This document shows positions 1 to 9,758 of a stretch of 45,257 bases of DNA, piece by piece; the stretch's first letter is position 1; every line of letters begins with the position of its first letter. This DNA comes from Enterococcus mundtii (GTDB taxonomy: Bacteria; Bacillota; Bacilli; Lactobacillales; Enterococcaceae). The notes under the pieces are model-generated. The model was not told where the DNA came from. It saw only the letters and a list, made by a program, of their open reading frames with translations, and ran no database searches. The DNA lies in contig NZ_PUAP01000037.1 in assembly GCF_002947535.1 (NCBI RefSeq), positions 1-45,257 of the forward strand. The letters run 5' to 3'. Position numbers and translations under genes: made by a program.

Positions 1-68
1 AATTTGAAGAACAATTTTTGTGGCTAGCGTCTTATTTCTTGAGGCTGAACACTTCTGTTCCGACCGCC
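1..68. repeat. Half of a dispersed palindromic repeat at the left window end
   Basis: The first 65 or so bases match the reverse complement of the last 65 bases of the window at roughly 85 percent identity; the outermost 18 bases (AATTTGAAGAACAATTTT) are identical. The part with CTTATTTCT...GAACACTTCTG also resembles the right half of the hairpin units at 37713-38072 and the element at 12984-13100. It therefore looks like the loop and right arm of one family member cut at the window edge. No transposase accompanies it. Confidence 0.7.
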
Positions 69-121
69 CATTGACATACTCATTTTAACTCTTTATTCAA
101 CAGTTATTCACTAAAACATGG

Positions 122-2287
122 TTATCCCTTGATCTTCAACGTCAACGCATTCAGTGCTACGACTACGGTACTTAATGACATCAAGACGGCTCCAATCGCT
201 GGGCTTAACAAAATCCCGATTGGCGCAAGAATACCTGCTGCTAAAGGAATGGCAAGAATGTTGTAACCAGCTCCCCACCATAGATTTTGAATCATTTTCT
301 TTCGCGTTTGTTTGGCTAGATCCAAGAAATGCAGGATATCTTTTGGATCACTGTTGATCAAAACAACATCCGCTGAATCGATCGCAATATCAGTTCCTGC
401 TCCAATCGCCATACCGATCGTCGCACGTGCTAAACTTGGGGCGTCGTTGATTCCATCACCTACCATGATGACTTTTTTTCCTTGTTCCTGATAACGTTTG
501 ACGATGTCTTCCTTGTCATTTGGTAAAAGTCCGCCATAATACTCTTCGATACCTAAGTATTGTGCGACCACTTCTGCTGCATGTGGATTATCACCAGTCA
601 ACATCACCGGAGTGATCTTTCTTTCTTTGAGACTTTGGATAAAGGTTTTTGCTTCTGCTTTGATGATGTCGCCTAAAGCCACTAATCCCACTAAACGATC
701 ATCGATCAATAGAAAACTGACTGTATTCCCTTGTTCTTCGTAAGGTGTCAATCGTTCCTTCGCCATCTCAAGTCCTAAACGTTTGATTTCTTTTTCGTTG
801 ACTACTTTTACATCTTTATCTGCTACTGTTCCAGTCAAGCCGACACCTGAAAGATTTTTTAGATTTTCTGCTTGATAAGGAGAAATATTTTGTTCCTTCA
901 AATAACGCATGATCCCAATGGCTAACGGATGATTGGCGTTCACTTCTAAGGCACCTAGATATTTCAACAGTTCTTCTTTAGGATAATTATCGTTCAAACT
1001 TTCGATACCCGTGACGGTGAATTTTCCTTCCGTCAACGTACCTGTTTTATCCAACATGATGACATCTAGCTCATTGGCTTGTTCTAATGCACGGCGACTT
1101 TTGAGTAACAACCCATTTTTAGCCGCAATCGACGTCGAACGTGCCACAACTAGAGGAATCGCTAACCCTAACGCATGGGGACAGGCGATGATGAAGACGG
1201 TGACCATGCGTTCTAAAGCAGTAGGTAGATCGGTCAAAAGAAGCCATACAACAAATGCCAATAGGCCGGCGATCAATGCGACATAAAACAACCATTTCGC
1301 TACTTTATCAGATAATGACTCTAGTTTTGACTTTTCCCCTTGTGCTTGACGGACCATATCCATGACTTTGGCTAAATAGCTATTTTCACCAGTTCCAGTC
1401 ACTTCGATCTCAATGGTGCCGTCTCCGTTGATCGATCCTCCGATCACTGAGTCAGGTGCTTGTTTTTTGACCCCTTTTGATTCACCAGTCACGGCAGATT
1501 CGTCCACGATCGTTTCACCTTTGAGGATCTTCCCATCCGTTGGCATTTTATCTCCTGCTCGAACGACTAAGTGATCTCCTTCTTTGACTTCTTTTAGAGA
1601 AACCGTCTCTTCTGTCCCATCTGTTCGTAATCGTTTGACCGTTTCGGGTAATAATTCTGCTAATTTCTGTAACGCATTACTTGCATTAGAAACGGCACTC
1701 ATTTCGATCCAATGCCCTAATAGCATGATGACGATCAACGTCGCCAATTCCCAGAAGAAGTCCATCACATGAGTATGAGGGTTGATGAGATTTGCGATAA
1801 AAGAATAGACACTATAAACATATGCCACAGTGATCCCCATGGCAATCAAGGTCATCATTGCTGGACTTTTTTGCTTCAATTCCATTTTAGCGCCACTTAA
1901 AAAGGGTTGTCCGCCATAGATGAACAAGATGGTTGCCAGGATCAAGACGAGCCAATCAGAGCCAGGGAAAGTCACTTGAAAGGGAAATTCCATGCCCATC
2001 ATGGGAGAAAACAAGATGATCGGAATCGCTAGCAACAATGACAGCCAAAATTTCTGTTTAAAATTTCCCATGTGCATCGAGTGATCCATCCCACCGCTCA
2101 TATGGTCATGATGATCCATTGAACTGTGGTCCATTGAGTGCTGCTCATGCGTCATTGTCTCATGGTTCATTTTCGTATGATCCATCCCCGTATGATCCAT
2201 CTTATGATGTGTCATGTTCGTTTGTTGTTTCGTTTCATCATGATGATGCTCTTGCATCGTTCGTTTTTCTTGCTCGTTCATTTTCAT
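122..2287 (-). CDS. copB: CopB-type copper-exporting P1B ATPase
   Basis: This is a membrane P-type ATPase that expels copper (Cu(I), also Ag(I) in the family) from the cytoplasm; it is the last gene of the copYZAB operon. Residues 12-73 form a His/Met-rich tail with many MDH-type repeats instead of a CxxC heavy-metal domain. The translocation motif is CPH (about residues 369-371, ACPHALGL), diagnostic of the CopB subclass, followed by DKTGT with the phosphorylated Asp (about 413-417), TGES and GDGIND. At 721 residues it is slightly shorter than the roughly 745 of E. hirae CopB. It starts 25 bases after copA ends, with an AAGGA ribosome site. No clear terminator follows before the window edge. 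Family assignment is firm; the export direction comes from E. hirae work. Confidence 0.95.
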   Translation of the reverse strand: MKMNEQEKRTMQEHHHDETKQQTNMTHHKMDHTGMDHTKMNHETMTHEQHSMDHSSMDHHDHMSGGMDHSMHMGNFKQKFWLSLLLAIPIILFSPMMGMEFPFQVTFPGSDWLVLILATILFIYGGQPFLSGAKMELKQKSPAMMTLIAMGITVAYVYSVYSFIANLINPHTHVMDFFWELATLIVIMLLGHWIEMSAVSNASNALQKLAELLPETVKRLRTDGTEETVSLKEVKEGDHLVVRAGDKMPTDGKILKGETIVDESAVTGESKGVKKQAPDSVIGGSINGDGTIEIEVTGTGENSYLAKVMDMVRQAQGEKSKLESLSDKVAKWLFYVALIAGLLAFVVWLLLTDLPTALERMVTVFIIACPHALGLAIPLVVARSTSIAAKNGLLLKSRRALEQANELDVIMLDKTGTLTEGKFTVTGIESLNDNYPKEELLKYLGALEVNANHPLAIGIMRYLKEQNISPYQAENLKNLSGVGLTGTVADKDVKVVNEKEIKRLGLEMAKERLTPYEEQGNTVSFLLIDDRLVGLVALGDIIKAEAKTFIQSLKERKITPVMLTGDNPHAAEVVAQYLGIEEYYGGLLPNDKEDIVKRYQEQGKKVIMVGDGINDAPSLARATIGMAIGAGTDIAIDSADVVLINSDPKDILHFLDLAKQTRKKMIQNLWWGAGYNILAIPLAAGILAPIGILLSPAIGAVLMSLSTVVVALNALTLKIKG

Positions 2288-2312
2288 TCTGTCCTTTCCT
2301 TTGTTGAACCGC

Positions 2313-4496
2313 TTATTTCTTCATTTTTTGGTTTAGACTTAATGAATTGAGTAACACACTGATTGAGCTAAAGGCCATCGCTCCTCCGGCAATGATCGGA
2401 TTCAGTAAGCCAAATGCAGCAAACGGAATGCCGATCGTGTTATAAATGAATGCCCAAAATAAGTTTTGTTTGATTTTTTTCAACGTCACACTTGAAAGCT
2501 CGATCGTTTGTCCAATCGACGAGAGTTGACTATTCATCAACGTCACGTCAGCAGTTTCCATTGCAATATCAGTGCCACTGCCCATGGCAATACCGACATT
2601 GGCTAAAGCCAAGGCGGGGGCATCATTGATACCATCGCCGACCATTCCCACTTGTTTTCCTTCTTTTTGCAATTTTTCGACATAGCCTGCTTTTTCATCA
2701 GGTAATACTTCAGCAAAGATGTGTTCTGGCGAGATACCCACTTCTTGTCCGATCGTCGTTGCAACCGATTGATTGTCCCCAGTGACCATATAAACTGCCA
2801 ATCCTTGGTCTTGTAATTGTTTGATTGCTGATCGTGCGTGGTCTTTGATCTGATCAGCCACAGCGATCATCCCCAATACTTGTCTATCATCCGCAAGAAA
2901 CATTACGGTTTTTCCTTGTCCTTCTAATTGTAACGCTTGTTCTTGATACGCTTCAAATGAAACGTTCATCTCGACTAGTCGTTTTCTCGTACCAATAAAA
3001 TAAGATTTTCCATTGATTTCTCCACTGATCCCAGCACCCGGATGTGCTTTTGCTTGAAGTACAGGCAACGTCGTGATCGCCTGTTCTTTTCCATAAGTCA
3101 CAATGGCTTTGCCTAAAGGATGCTCTGATCCTTGCTCTAATGTGGTGGCGATCGTTAACACTTCTTCGTCACCGATAACGTCTGTGACTACTGGTTTCCC
3201 TTGTGTGATCGTTCCAGTTTTGTCTAAAAGTATCGTGTCTAGATGTGTCGCAGCTTCTAATGCTTCTCCGCCTTTGATCAAAATACCCTTTCGTGCGCCT
3301 AGTCCTGTACCAACCATGATAGCAGTTGGTGTCGCTAGTCCTAACGCACAAGGACAAGCAATAACCAACACTGAAACACTATGGATCACTGCCAGTTCCC
3401 AGTTGCCACTGATTAGTCCGGTTGCTATTAAGGTAACGAAGGCAATGACTAAAACGATAGGTACAAAAATACCAGAAATCTTATCAGCAATTTTTTGGAT
3501 CGGTGCTTTGCTTCCTTGGGCATCTTCCACCATTTGGATGATTTGTGAAAGGACAGTTCCTTTACCCACTTGAGTCACCGTCATTTCAAGAATCCCTGTG
3601 GAATTGATGGTTCCGCCGAAGAGTAGATCCCCCGTTTTTTTCTCAACTGGTACACTTTCTCCCGTCAACATCCCTTCATCGATTGCACTATCCCCTTTGA
3701 TGACTTTTCCATCTGTTGGGATTTGTTCTCCAGGTCGGACGAGTAAGATATCCCCAATTTCTACTTCCTCGATCGGGATAGTCTTTTCTTCGCCATTTTT
3801 TATGACCTGTGCTGTTTTTTTCTGAAGAGACATCAACTGTTTGATGGCATCGCCGGTTTTGCTTTTCGCTGTGTGTTCCAAATATTTCCCTAACAAAATC
3901 AGTGTGATGATCATATTGCTACTTTCAAAATATAAGTCCGATGAATGTGTACTGAAAAAACCATTGTATACACTAAGCGCAAATGCGGCGGTCGTACCGA
4001 TTGCCACTAATACATCCATATTGGGTGCATTTGTTTTGATGGCATAATACGCTCCTTCATAAAAGCGCCAACCAATATAAAACTGGACAGGGATTGCTAA
4101 AATCAGTTGAACCCATGGATCATGGAAAAAATGGACAAGCGTTCCATGAAAGCCTAACATCATTGCAATCATCGCAATCATCATAGGAAGCGTCAAGATA
4201 GCACCTATGATGACATCTCGCTTCATCTTTGTTAAATAAATTTGCTTTTCTTCTGCAATTTTTTGCTTATGTGCCTCATCATATAAAATCGCACCATAAC
4301 CAATGGTTTCAACACTTTGGATCAGTTCTTCGATTGATACTTCCTGATAATTGACCGTCGCTTTTTCTGTTGCCAGATTAACAGTCGCAGATAATACACC
4401 CGGCTGTTCATTCAACTCTTTTTCGATTCGTGCAGCACAATTTGCACAAGTCATTCCAGTAATCACGAGTGTGTCTTTTTTAGCTGGATGCTCCAT
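2313..4496 (-). CDS. copA: CopA-type copper-translocating P1B ATPase
   Basis: A 727-residue heavy-metal P-type ATPase, the same length as E. hirae CopA. It has one N-terminal metal-binding domain with GMTCANC (Cys17 and Cys20), the actuator TGES (278-281), the membrane CPC motif in ACPCALGL (381-383), the phosphorylation site DKTGT (425-429), and TGDN and GDGIND in the nucleotide-binding part. The start codon follows the copZ stop directly, and its ribosome site (AGAGGTGA) lies inside the end of copZ, so the two are probably translationally coupled. CopA moves Cu(I) across the membrane; whether it imports or exports in vivo has been debated for E. hirae, and sequence alone cannot settle it. 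Confidence 0.96.
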   Translation of the reverse strand: MEHPAKKDTLVITGMTCANCAARIEKELNEQPGVLSATVNLATEKATVNYQEVSIEELIQSVETIGYGAILYDEAHKQKIAEEKQIYLTKMKRDVIIGAILTLPMMIAMIAMMLGFHGTLVHFFHDPWVQLILAIPVQFYIGWRFYEGAYYAIKTNAPNMDVLVAIGTTAAFALSVYNGFFSTHSSDLYFESSNMIITLILLGKYLEHTAKSKTGDAIKQLMSLQKKTAQVIKNGEEKTIPIEEVEIGDILLVRPGEQIPTDGKVIKGDSAIDEGMLTGESVPVEKKTGDLLFGGTINSTGILEMTVTQVGKGTVLSQIIQMVEDAQGSKAPIQKIADKISGIFVPIVLVIAFVTLIATGLISGNWELAVIHSVSVLVIACPCALGLATPTAIMVGTGLGARKGILIKGGEALEAATHLDTILLDKTGTITQGKPVVTDVIGDEEVLTIATTLEQGSEHPLGKAIVTYGKEQAITTLPVLQAKAHPGAGISGEINGKSYFIGTRKRLVEMNVSFEAYQEQALQLEGQGKTVMFLADDRQVLGMIAVADQIKDHARSAIKQLQDQGLAVYMVTGDNQSVATTIGQEVGISPEHIFAEVLPDEKAGYVEKLQKEGKQVGMVGDGINDAPALALANVGIAMGSGTDIAMETADVTLMNSQLSSIGQTIELSSVTLKKIKQNLFWAFIYNTIGIPFAAFGLLNPIIAGGAMAFSSISVLLNSLSLNQKMKK

Positions 4497-4706
4497 TTAA
4501 ATCACCTCTGCTTGATAGCCTAAATCATTGATTGCTTGACATATCGTTGATGGTTGGATCACTGTTTCATCTAATGACACAGTTCCAATCTCTTTTTTTA
4601 AGTTGACATTGATTTTTTTAACACCCGGTAGTGCATTGACCGTTTCTTCCACTCGTGCAACGCAATGTTTACAGCTCATTCCTTTGATCGTTACTTTTGT
4701 TTTCAT
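4497..4706 (-). CDS. copZ: Copper chaperone CopZ
   Basis: A 69-residue protein consisting of one heavy-metal-associated domain (ferredoxin-like fold) with the Cu(I) site GMSCKHC (Cys12 and Cys15). It ends in CQAINDLGYQAEVI, typical of enterococcal CopZ. In the known system it carries Cu(I) in the cytoplasm and hands it to the CopY repressor, which releases DNA. It sits between copY and copA in the same direction, with 13 bases separating it from copY and none from copA. Confidence 0.96.
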   Translation of the reverse strand: MKTKVTIKGMSCKHCVARVEETVNALPGVKKINVNLKKEIGTVSLDETVIQPSTICQAINDLGYQAEVI

Positions 4707-4719
4707 CGCTGGTTTCCTC

Positions 4720-5160
4720 CTAGTTGTTTTGATGGCAATGACATTGTCCTGGAATGCAATTGCACTGGATAGTTGTTACTGGCTCTTTTTTCTTTAGTTC
4801 TGCCATGATTTGGTCGATATCTGCTTGTGTCAAAGTTGCTTCTGAAACAAGATCTGCAATCGTCTCGCCGATTTTCTTCGCACAAATATGTGAGAATAGA
4901 TTCTCTGCGGCACTTTGCACGGTATCTGTTTCAGACACAGCTGGATGATAAATGAATTTTTTTCCTTCTTGTTCTGTCCAAATCGCTTCTTTTTTGACAA
5001 GTCGTCCTAATAATGTTTTGACTGTTGCTGCTTTCCAGCCCATTGATTCAGAAAGGATCTGTGTGATTTCTTGGGCAGTGGTGTCTCCTAATGTCCAGAT
5101 GACACGCATGATCTCCCATTCTGAATCACTGATTTTGATTGGCTTTTTCACTTCTTCCAT
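4720..5160 (-). CDS. copY: Copper-responsive repressor CopY
   Basis: A BlaI/MecI-type winged-helix repressor of 146 residues. The N-terminal part ([12 protein letters not shown], then [12 protein letters not shown]) is the DNA-binding domain. The C terminus carries the CxCx4CxC metal motif ([10 protein letters not shown], about residues 133-142), which binds zinc in the repressing form and Cu(I) in the released form. I chose the ATG at 5160 (MEEVKK) over the upstream in-frame GTG at 5169 because AGGAG lies 10 bases before the ATG but only 2 before the GTG. Two cop boxes lie directly upstream, so the operon should be autorepressed. Confidence 0.95.
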   Translation of the reverse strand: MEEVKKPIKISDSEWEIMRVIWTLGDTTAQEITQILSESMGWKAATVKTLLGRLVKKEAIWTEQEGKKFIYHPAVSETDTVQSAAENLFSHICAKKIGETIADLVSEATLTQADIDQIMAELKKKEPVTTIQCNCIPGQCHCHQNN

Positions 5161-5182
5161 ATGTATCACTCTCCTCTTCGTT

Positions 5183-5224
5183 TACAACTGTAAACTTCAT
5201 TCATAAATACAGATTACACTTGTA
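5183..5224 (-). promoter_or_regulatory. Two cop boxes (CopY operators)
   Basis: Two copies of TACAnnTGTA are visible: TACAACTGTA at 5183-5192 and TACACTTGTA at 5215-5224, with starts 32 bases apart. This matches the paired CopY operators known from E. hirae. The distal box overlaps the -10 element and the proximal box lies between the start point and the ribosome site, so repressor binding would block transcription. Confidence 0.93.
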
Positions 5225-5239
5225 AACGAAAAGTGTCAA
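5211..5239 (-). promoter_or_regulatory. copYZAB promoter
   Basis: On the minus strand a perfect TTGACA (5234-5239) is followed after 17 bases by TAATCT (5211-5216). The -35 hexamer overlaps the TGA stop of the upstream kinase gene (5236-5238). Confidence 0.82.
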
Positions 5240-5769
5240 CTACTTCTACTTCGCCATTGCTCTAAAAATTTTTTTTGCTGTCGCGGACCATTCAAAATGA
5301 CTAATTTTCCTTCTGCTCCGTGTTCATAGATTTTTTTGATTGCTAAGGGTTCTCTTTCTTTCTTGAAACGCCAAACAAAAAGTAAAAAGTCCAAATATTC
5401 TTTGTCGAATTTTTCTATAAATTCTTCTGGAACATCTGGACGGGTACTTTTATCTAATTTTCGTTTGAGCGAACGTTTGACCACACGATACATCGCTCGG
5501 TATCTCGGCAAGCGAAGCATTAGGATCAAGTCAGCTTGTTCAATTCTATCTTTTGCAATCGATAGATAATTCCCTTCGATGATCCAATCCTTGTTATCAG
5601 CCATAAATTTTCCCTGTTCTTTTAACAACCACTGCTTGGCTGCTTTTCCATAGTCCGTTGCTAGCCACAATCGATCAAGGGCTAAAAGAGGGCTTCCTGT
5701 CGTTGCTTGTAAGCTTCTTGCAAGTGTGGATTTACCTGCACCGGACTGTCCAATAATCATTATTTTCAT
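5236..5769 (-). CDS. P-loop nucleotide kinase, FlaR/topology-modulation-protein type
   Basis: A 177-residue protein with an N-terminal Walker A motif GQSGAGKST (residues 7-15), then LDRLW and WIIEGNY, which are typical of the small kinases annotated as AAA family ATPase or topology modulation protein (FlaR-like). The fold resembles adenylate and shikimate kinases; the natural substrate of the family is not established. The start is supported by GGAGGACAAG just before the ATG. It lies between copY and the permease with its own upstream gap, and its stop codon lies within the copY promoter. Confidence 0.75.
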   Translation of the reverse strand: MKIMIIGQSGAGKSTLARSLQATTGSPLLALDRLWLATDYGKAAKQWLLKEQGKFMADNKDWIIEGNYLSIAKDRIEQADLILMLRLPRYRAMYRVVKRSLKRKLDKSTRPDVPEEFIEKFDKEYLDFLLFVWRFKKEREPLAIKKIYEHGAEGKLVILNGPRQQKKFLEQWRSRSS

Positions 5770-5831
5770 CTTGTCCTCCTTCGAATGGTCATCTTTTTAT
5801 TTTACCTCTTATTCTTAATAACGCAAAAAAA

Positions 5832-5861
5832 GACCGAACCAATCGTTGGACTGATTCGGTC
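5832..5861 (-). terminator. Terminator after the permease gene
   Basis: A hairpin with arms GACCGAACCAATC and GACTGATTCGGTC is flanked by an A-run on one side and a T-run on the other. It directly follows the permease gene on the minus strand and could work in both directions. Confidence 0.88.
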
Positions 5862-5869
5862 AAATTTTT

Positions 5870-7333
5870 TTAAAGTTGAGAAACTGGTTCTTTCAATGGA
5901 TTTTTCTTATTATCACGACGTGCGATCGCTGGTAAGATCATACCTAGTAAAATCAAAATGATCGGTGTGACGATATTTGAGATCAATTGGAACCACCAAG
6001 CTTGTGGATCAGCAGCGTATTCCACTTTTGGTACCATTCCCAAAATACATGCAAACGCAGTGAAAGCAAAACACCAAGCACCAAAGATGAACCCAACTTT
6101 AGGATTTTTCACGAACTTATATTCTGACGTGAATTTTTTGTATGCTTTGTTCAACATCATATAGGCTAGGAATACCCATAAGTAACGCATTGGCATAACG
6201 ACTGAATTTAAGTTCGTCAGCCATTTAACTAATTCATTCATATCTTTGATACCAATAATCGGTAATAGGATGATGATACCGACTAAGATACCAGTTAACA
6301 TGTAACCATTGACCAACGTTCCTTTACGGTTACGTCTACGTAACCAACTTGGTACAAATTCTGGATCTGCATCGGCTAACAAAATCTTCAATGGCGCATC
6401 AATAGAAAATGCCAAGGCAGAAATTTGACCGACCATATTCGTCAATGCATAGATGATCATCAATGCATTACCGATACCATAATAGTTACCTAAGATTTGG
6501 AAGGCACTGTACGCACCGTTTGCCATTAAATCTTTAGGAATATTATCACTTGCAAATAACATACCCATTGCCACAGAACCTAAAACAGCACAGATACCGA
6601 CCATCGCTGCTAAAAAGATCATCCCTTTTGGAAATTCTTTTGCGGGATTACGGGTAGAATTGACATAAGGAGAGATTTTCTCAGCGCCCCCTACAGCAAA
6701 GACTAACATCGAAACAGTCGTAAAGTAACTAAAGTCAAATTTAGGAATATACGTTTTGACTTGGTTCATATTCGCTGTTGCAAATTCCATCGTTGGATTG
6801 ATGAATGGCGCAGTAACAGCAAGTAAAATGAATAATAATGACATGACGAACATCGCTGTACCTGCTAAACCACCGATAACTTTCAACGTTGATAAACCTT
6901 TTGTTGATAGATACAAGAAAGCTAAGAAAATGATCAATGAGATCACTGCGACCATTTGGACAGACATCGTATTGACGATATCGCCATTTCCTTGAACTGC
7001 CCAACCAGCTGCAATCAAAATCGCTTGTGGTTTTTGTGCTAAGTATGGAATGTGTACGACCCAATATGTCCAGGCAGCATAATAAGCTAAGCGTTTATTC
7101 GAAGTAGTATTTTCTACCCAAGAACTAACGCCCCCTTTACTATCTTTGAATGCTGATCCTAATTGACCGACGATCAGTGCATAGGGGATAAAATAAATAG
7201 CTAGGATCAATAACCATGAAGTGATTACTGAGATTCCTTGTTGCGCGTAGTTATTGACGACATTCCCCATACCCCAGACCATGTTGAATGCAATCAACGC
7301 TACTGTAAACCAGCGCAGTTGTTTTTCGTTCAT
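5870..7333 (-). CDS. APC-superfamily amino-acid permease, YjeM-like
   Basis: A 487-residue integral membrane protein with about 12 hydrophobic segments. It starts with a short cytoplasmic tail and the first helix VALIAFNMVWGMGNVVNN, whose GMGN corresponds to the substrate-contacting G-rich break of helix 1 in APC transporters. Overall it matches the glutamate/GABA-antiporter-like subgroup that includes E. coli YjeM; the substrate cannot be read from sequence. The start has AAAGGAGAAATCAG before it. It is a single-gene unit with its own promoter and terminator. No decarboxylase lies nearby, so an acid-resistance pairing is not supported here. Confidence 0.85.
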   Translation of the reverse strand: MNEKQLRWFTVALIAFNMVWGMGNVVNNYAQQGISVITSWLLILAIYFIPYALIVGQLGSAFKDSKGGVSSWVENTTSNKRLAYYAAWTYWVVHIPYLAQKPQAILIAAGWAVQGNGDIVNTMSVQMVAVISLIIFLAFLYLSTKGLSTLKVIGGLAGTAMFVMSLLFILLAVTAPFINPTMEFATANMNQVKTYIPKFDFSYFTTVSMLVFAVGGAEKISPYVNSTRNPAKEFPKGMIFLAAMVGICAVLGSVAMGMLFASDNIPKDLMANGAYSAFQILGNYYGIGNALMIIYALTNMVGQISALAFSIDAPLKILLADADPEFVPSWLRRRNRKGTLVNGYMLTGILVGIIILLPIIGIKDMNELVKWLTNLNSVVMPMRYLWVFLAYMMLNKAYKKFTSEYKFVKNPKVGFIFGAWCFAFTAFACILGMVPKVEYAADPQAWWFQLISNIVTPIILILLGMILPAIARRDNKKNPLKEPVSQL

Positions 7334-7375
7334 CTGATTTCTCCTTTATAAATATTTAATAATTATTCATTGACT

Positions 7376-7404
7376 ATCATATTCAATTTCCATAATGTTT
7401 ACAA
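7376..7404 (-). promoter_or_regulatory. Probable promoter of the APC permease
   Basis: On the minus strand TTGTAA (7399-7404) is followed after 17 bases by TATGAT (7376-7381), about 42 bases upstream of the start codon. The rest of the roughly 300 bp gap is AT-rich with nothing else I can name. Confidence 0.6.
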
Positions 7405-7575
7405 CACTTCGTTATTTTATTTGTGGATTATTTTAGGTAAAACACATTGTTTTTACATTTATTTTTCATTTTATACTCTAACACCTAATCTAAAGGCTCA
7501 CAAACACGAATTATTTTCTAACTATTTTGGAATTTTCAGAACAATTAAAATCTTCCGGTTATTTTAATCGCAGAA

Positions 7576-7611
7576 AAACCACAGTCCTCAAATAAATGAT
7601 TACTGTGGTTT
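7576..7611 (-). terminator. Terminator after the Zn/Cd ATPase gene
   Basis: A perfect 10-bp stem (AAACCACAGT with ACTGTGGTTT) is followed on the minus strand by a T-run, 20 bases beyond the stop codon of the ATPase. Confidence 0.88.
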
Positions 7612-7631
7612 AACGGTGCTTTTTTGACTGT

Positions 7632-9713
7632 TTATTTGACTTTTTTAACAGATAGCCCACGCATGGCGTTTAAAACTGCTATCAGGGTCACGCCGACATC
7701 GGCAAAGACTGCATTTCCCATAGAAGCAAAGCCAATGGCTCCGAGAACCAATACGATTACTTTGACCCCAATGGCAAACACGATATTTTGTTTGACGATT
7801 TTCAACGTTTTTCTAGAAATTTGGATTGCCTCCGCAAGTTTTGATGGCTCATCGTTCATGATGACGACATCGGCTGCTTCAATGGCTGCATCACTACCCA
7901 AACCACCCATGGCGATTCCCACATCTGCTCGAGCTAATACCGGTGCATCATTGATGCCATCACCGACAAAGGCTGTTTTTTGAGCCGTTTCGCTCATCAA
8001 TGCTTCTAATTTTTCTACCTTATCTTCTGGAAGCAGTTCACTATAGACAGTATCGACCCCTACCTCTTTTGCGACTTGTTCCGCAATCTTTTGGGCATCA
8101 CCAGTCAACATCACTGTCTTTTTGACGCCGACTTTTTTCAATGTCTCGATAGCAAATGTTGCATCGGATTTGATCGTATCCGCAATAACTAAATAGCCCA
8201 TGAGCTGACTATCGACAGCTAAATAGATCAATGTTCCTATTTCATGATTCTCTGGTTGCTCGACTCCATAACGAGCCAATAATTTTTGATTTCCGACAAG
8301 TACCTCTTGTCCCTTGACCTGTGCGTTGATTCCTTCACCAGCGATTTCTGCGGGTTCTTCGATTTCGTATAACGGGCCACTGTAGGTATCCATGACCGCC
8401 TTAGCGATTGGATGTGTCGATAGATTTTCCAGACTCGCAACATATTTCATAAATGCTTTCTCGTCGATGGTAGAAACAACTTTTTGTACGGCAAAATCAC
8501 CCTTTGTCAGGGTACCTGTTTTGTCAAATACCACTGTTTCTGTACGAGCTAAAAGTTCTAGATAATTTCCACCTTTGACAAGTATCCCTTGTTTACTCGC
8601 TCCACCGATTCCTCCGAAAAAGCTAAGTGGAACAGAAATGACCAATGCACATGGACAAGAGATCACTAGAAATGTCAATGCTCGATAGATCCATTCAGAA
8701 AAATCTCCTCCATAAAGTAAGGGTGGGACAGTTGCTAAAAGAACAGCTAAAGCAACGACGATCGGCGTATAGTAACGAGCAAATTTAGTGATGAATTTTT
8801 CAGCAGGTGCCTTTTTACTACTTGCTGTCTCCACTAGTTCTAATAATTTACTGATAGTCGAATTTTCATAGTTCTTTTTTACTTCGATGGTTAAAGGATG
8901 GGTCTTATTGATAAAACCACTTAATACATTTTCACCACTCATCACTTCTTTAGGCAACGATTCTCCTGTTAATGCAGAAGTATCAACGAGAGATTGTCCC
9001 TTCAAAATCGTTCCATCCAAAGGAATTCTTTCACCTGGTTTGACCATGACCGACTCACCGATCTGCACTTCTTCTGGTTGCTTATTTACCAAGCCGGTTT
9101 CAGAGATCACATGAGCAACTTCCGGTCGGATCGCCAGCAACTCACGAATTGACCGACGAGACTGATCGACCGCAAAATGTTGGAAATACTCACCGATCTG
9201 ATAAAACAACATCACAGCAACTGCTTCTGGATATTCACCGATCATCATCGCACCGATCGTTGCAATCGACATCAAAAAGTTTTCGTCAAACACTTGTCCT
9301 TTACGAATATTGAGGATTGCTTGCTTGATGACATCAAAGCCAATGAGAACAAAAATGGCGAAAAAAGTAATGAAACGAATAGGCTCATCAGGCTTCCATA
9401 AAAATAATAAAAGTAAGCTAAGTGTCGCTATGACGATACGCAACAACGCTGTTTTATTATCTTTTTCTGATTCATGATTTTTGCTTGTCTGGTTATTCAC
9501 TTCGATTACTTTGACCTCTGGTTCTAATTGATGGATTTCTTCTGTTGCTTGCTTTTCAATCGCTTCAATGACAGCCTTGTCTGCATCGATCATCATTTTT
9601 CCAGTCGCAAAATTGACCGATGCTTCTTTTACACCAGGTATTGCTTGTACTTTTTTTTCGATTTTCATCGCACAATTGGCGCAATCTAACCCTTCTAATT
9701 GATAACTTTTCAT
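7632..9713 (-). CDS. Zn/Cd/Pb-type P1B ATPase (ZntA/CadA family)
   Basis: A heavy-metal efflux P-type ATPase. One N-terminal metal-binding domain carries GLDCANC (Cys11 and Cys14). The translocation site is CPC in ISCPCALVIS (about 353-355), whose following sequence is typical of Zn(II)/Cd(II) pumps rather than copper pumps; DKTGT (about 397-401) and GDGINDAP follow. I place the start at 9713 (MKSYQLEG) because GAGGAGGG lies 8-9 bases upstream; the in-frame ATG at 9737 would add 8 residues containing that ribosome site. Length is 693 residues. The promoter contains an ArsR/SmtB-type operator, so it should be induced by zinc or cadmium, but no such regulator gene is in the window. Confidence 0.92.
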   Translation of the reverse strand: MKSYQLEGLDCANCAMKIEKKVQAIPGVKEASVNFATGKMMIDADKAVIEAIEKQATEEIHQLEPEVKVIEVNNQTSKNHESEKDNKTALLRIVIATLSLLLLFLWKPDEPIRFITFFAIFVLIGFDVIKQAILNIRKGQVFDENFLMSIATIGAMMIGEYPEAVAVMLFYQIGEYFQHFAVDQSRRSIRELLAIRPEVAHVISETGLVNKQPEEVQIGESVMVKPGERIPLDGTILKGQSLVDTSALTGESLPKEVMSGENVLSGFINKTHPLTIEVKKNYENSTISKLLELVETASSKKAPAEKFITKFARYYTPIVVALAVLLATVPPLLYGGDFSEWIYRALTFLVISCPCALVISVPLSFFGGIGGASKQGILVKGGNYLELLARTETVVFDKTGTLTKGDFAVQKVVSTIDEKAFMKYVASLENLSTHPIAKAVMDTYSGPLYEIEEPAEIAGEGINAQVKGQEVLVGNQKLLARYGVEQPENHEIGTLIYLAVDSQLMGYLVIADTIKSDATFAIETLKKVGVKKTVMLTGDAQKIAEQVAKEVGVDTVYSELLPEDKVEKLEALMSETAQKTAFVGDGINDAPVLARADVGIAMGGLGSDAAIEAADVVIMNDEPSKLAEAIQISRKTLKIVKQNIVFAIGVKVIVLVLGAIGFASMGNAVFADVGVTLIAVLNAMRGLSVKKVK

Positions 9714-9758
9714 TTCCAGTCCCTCCTCACTAAACATATGACTATCCCTTCATAAGTT

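Noticed and set aside
3103-3573. 156-residue open frame antisense to copA
   Set aside because: Shadow frame of a well-supported gene, without a ribosome site or recognisable protein features.
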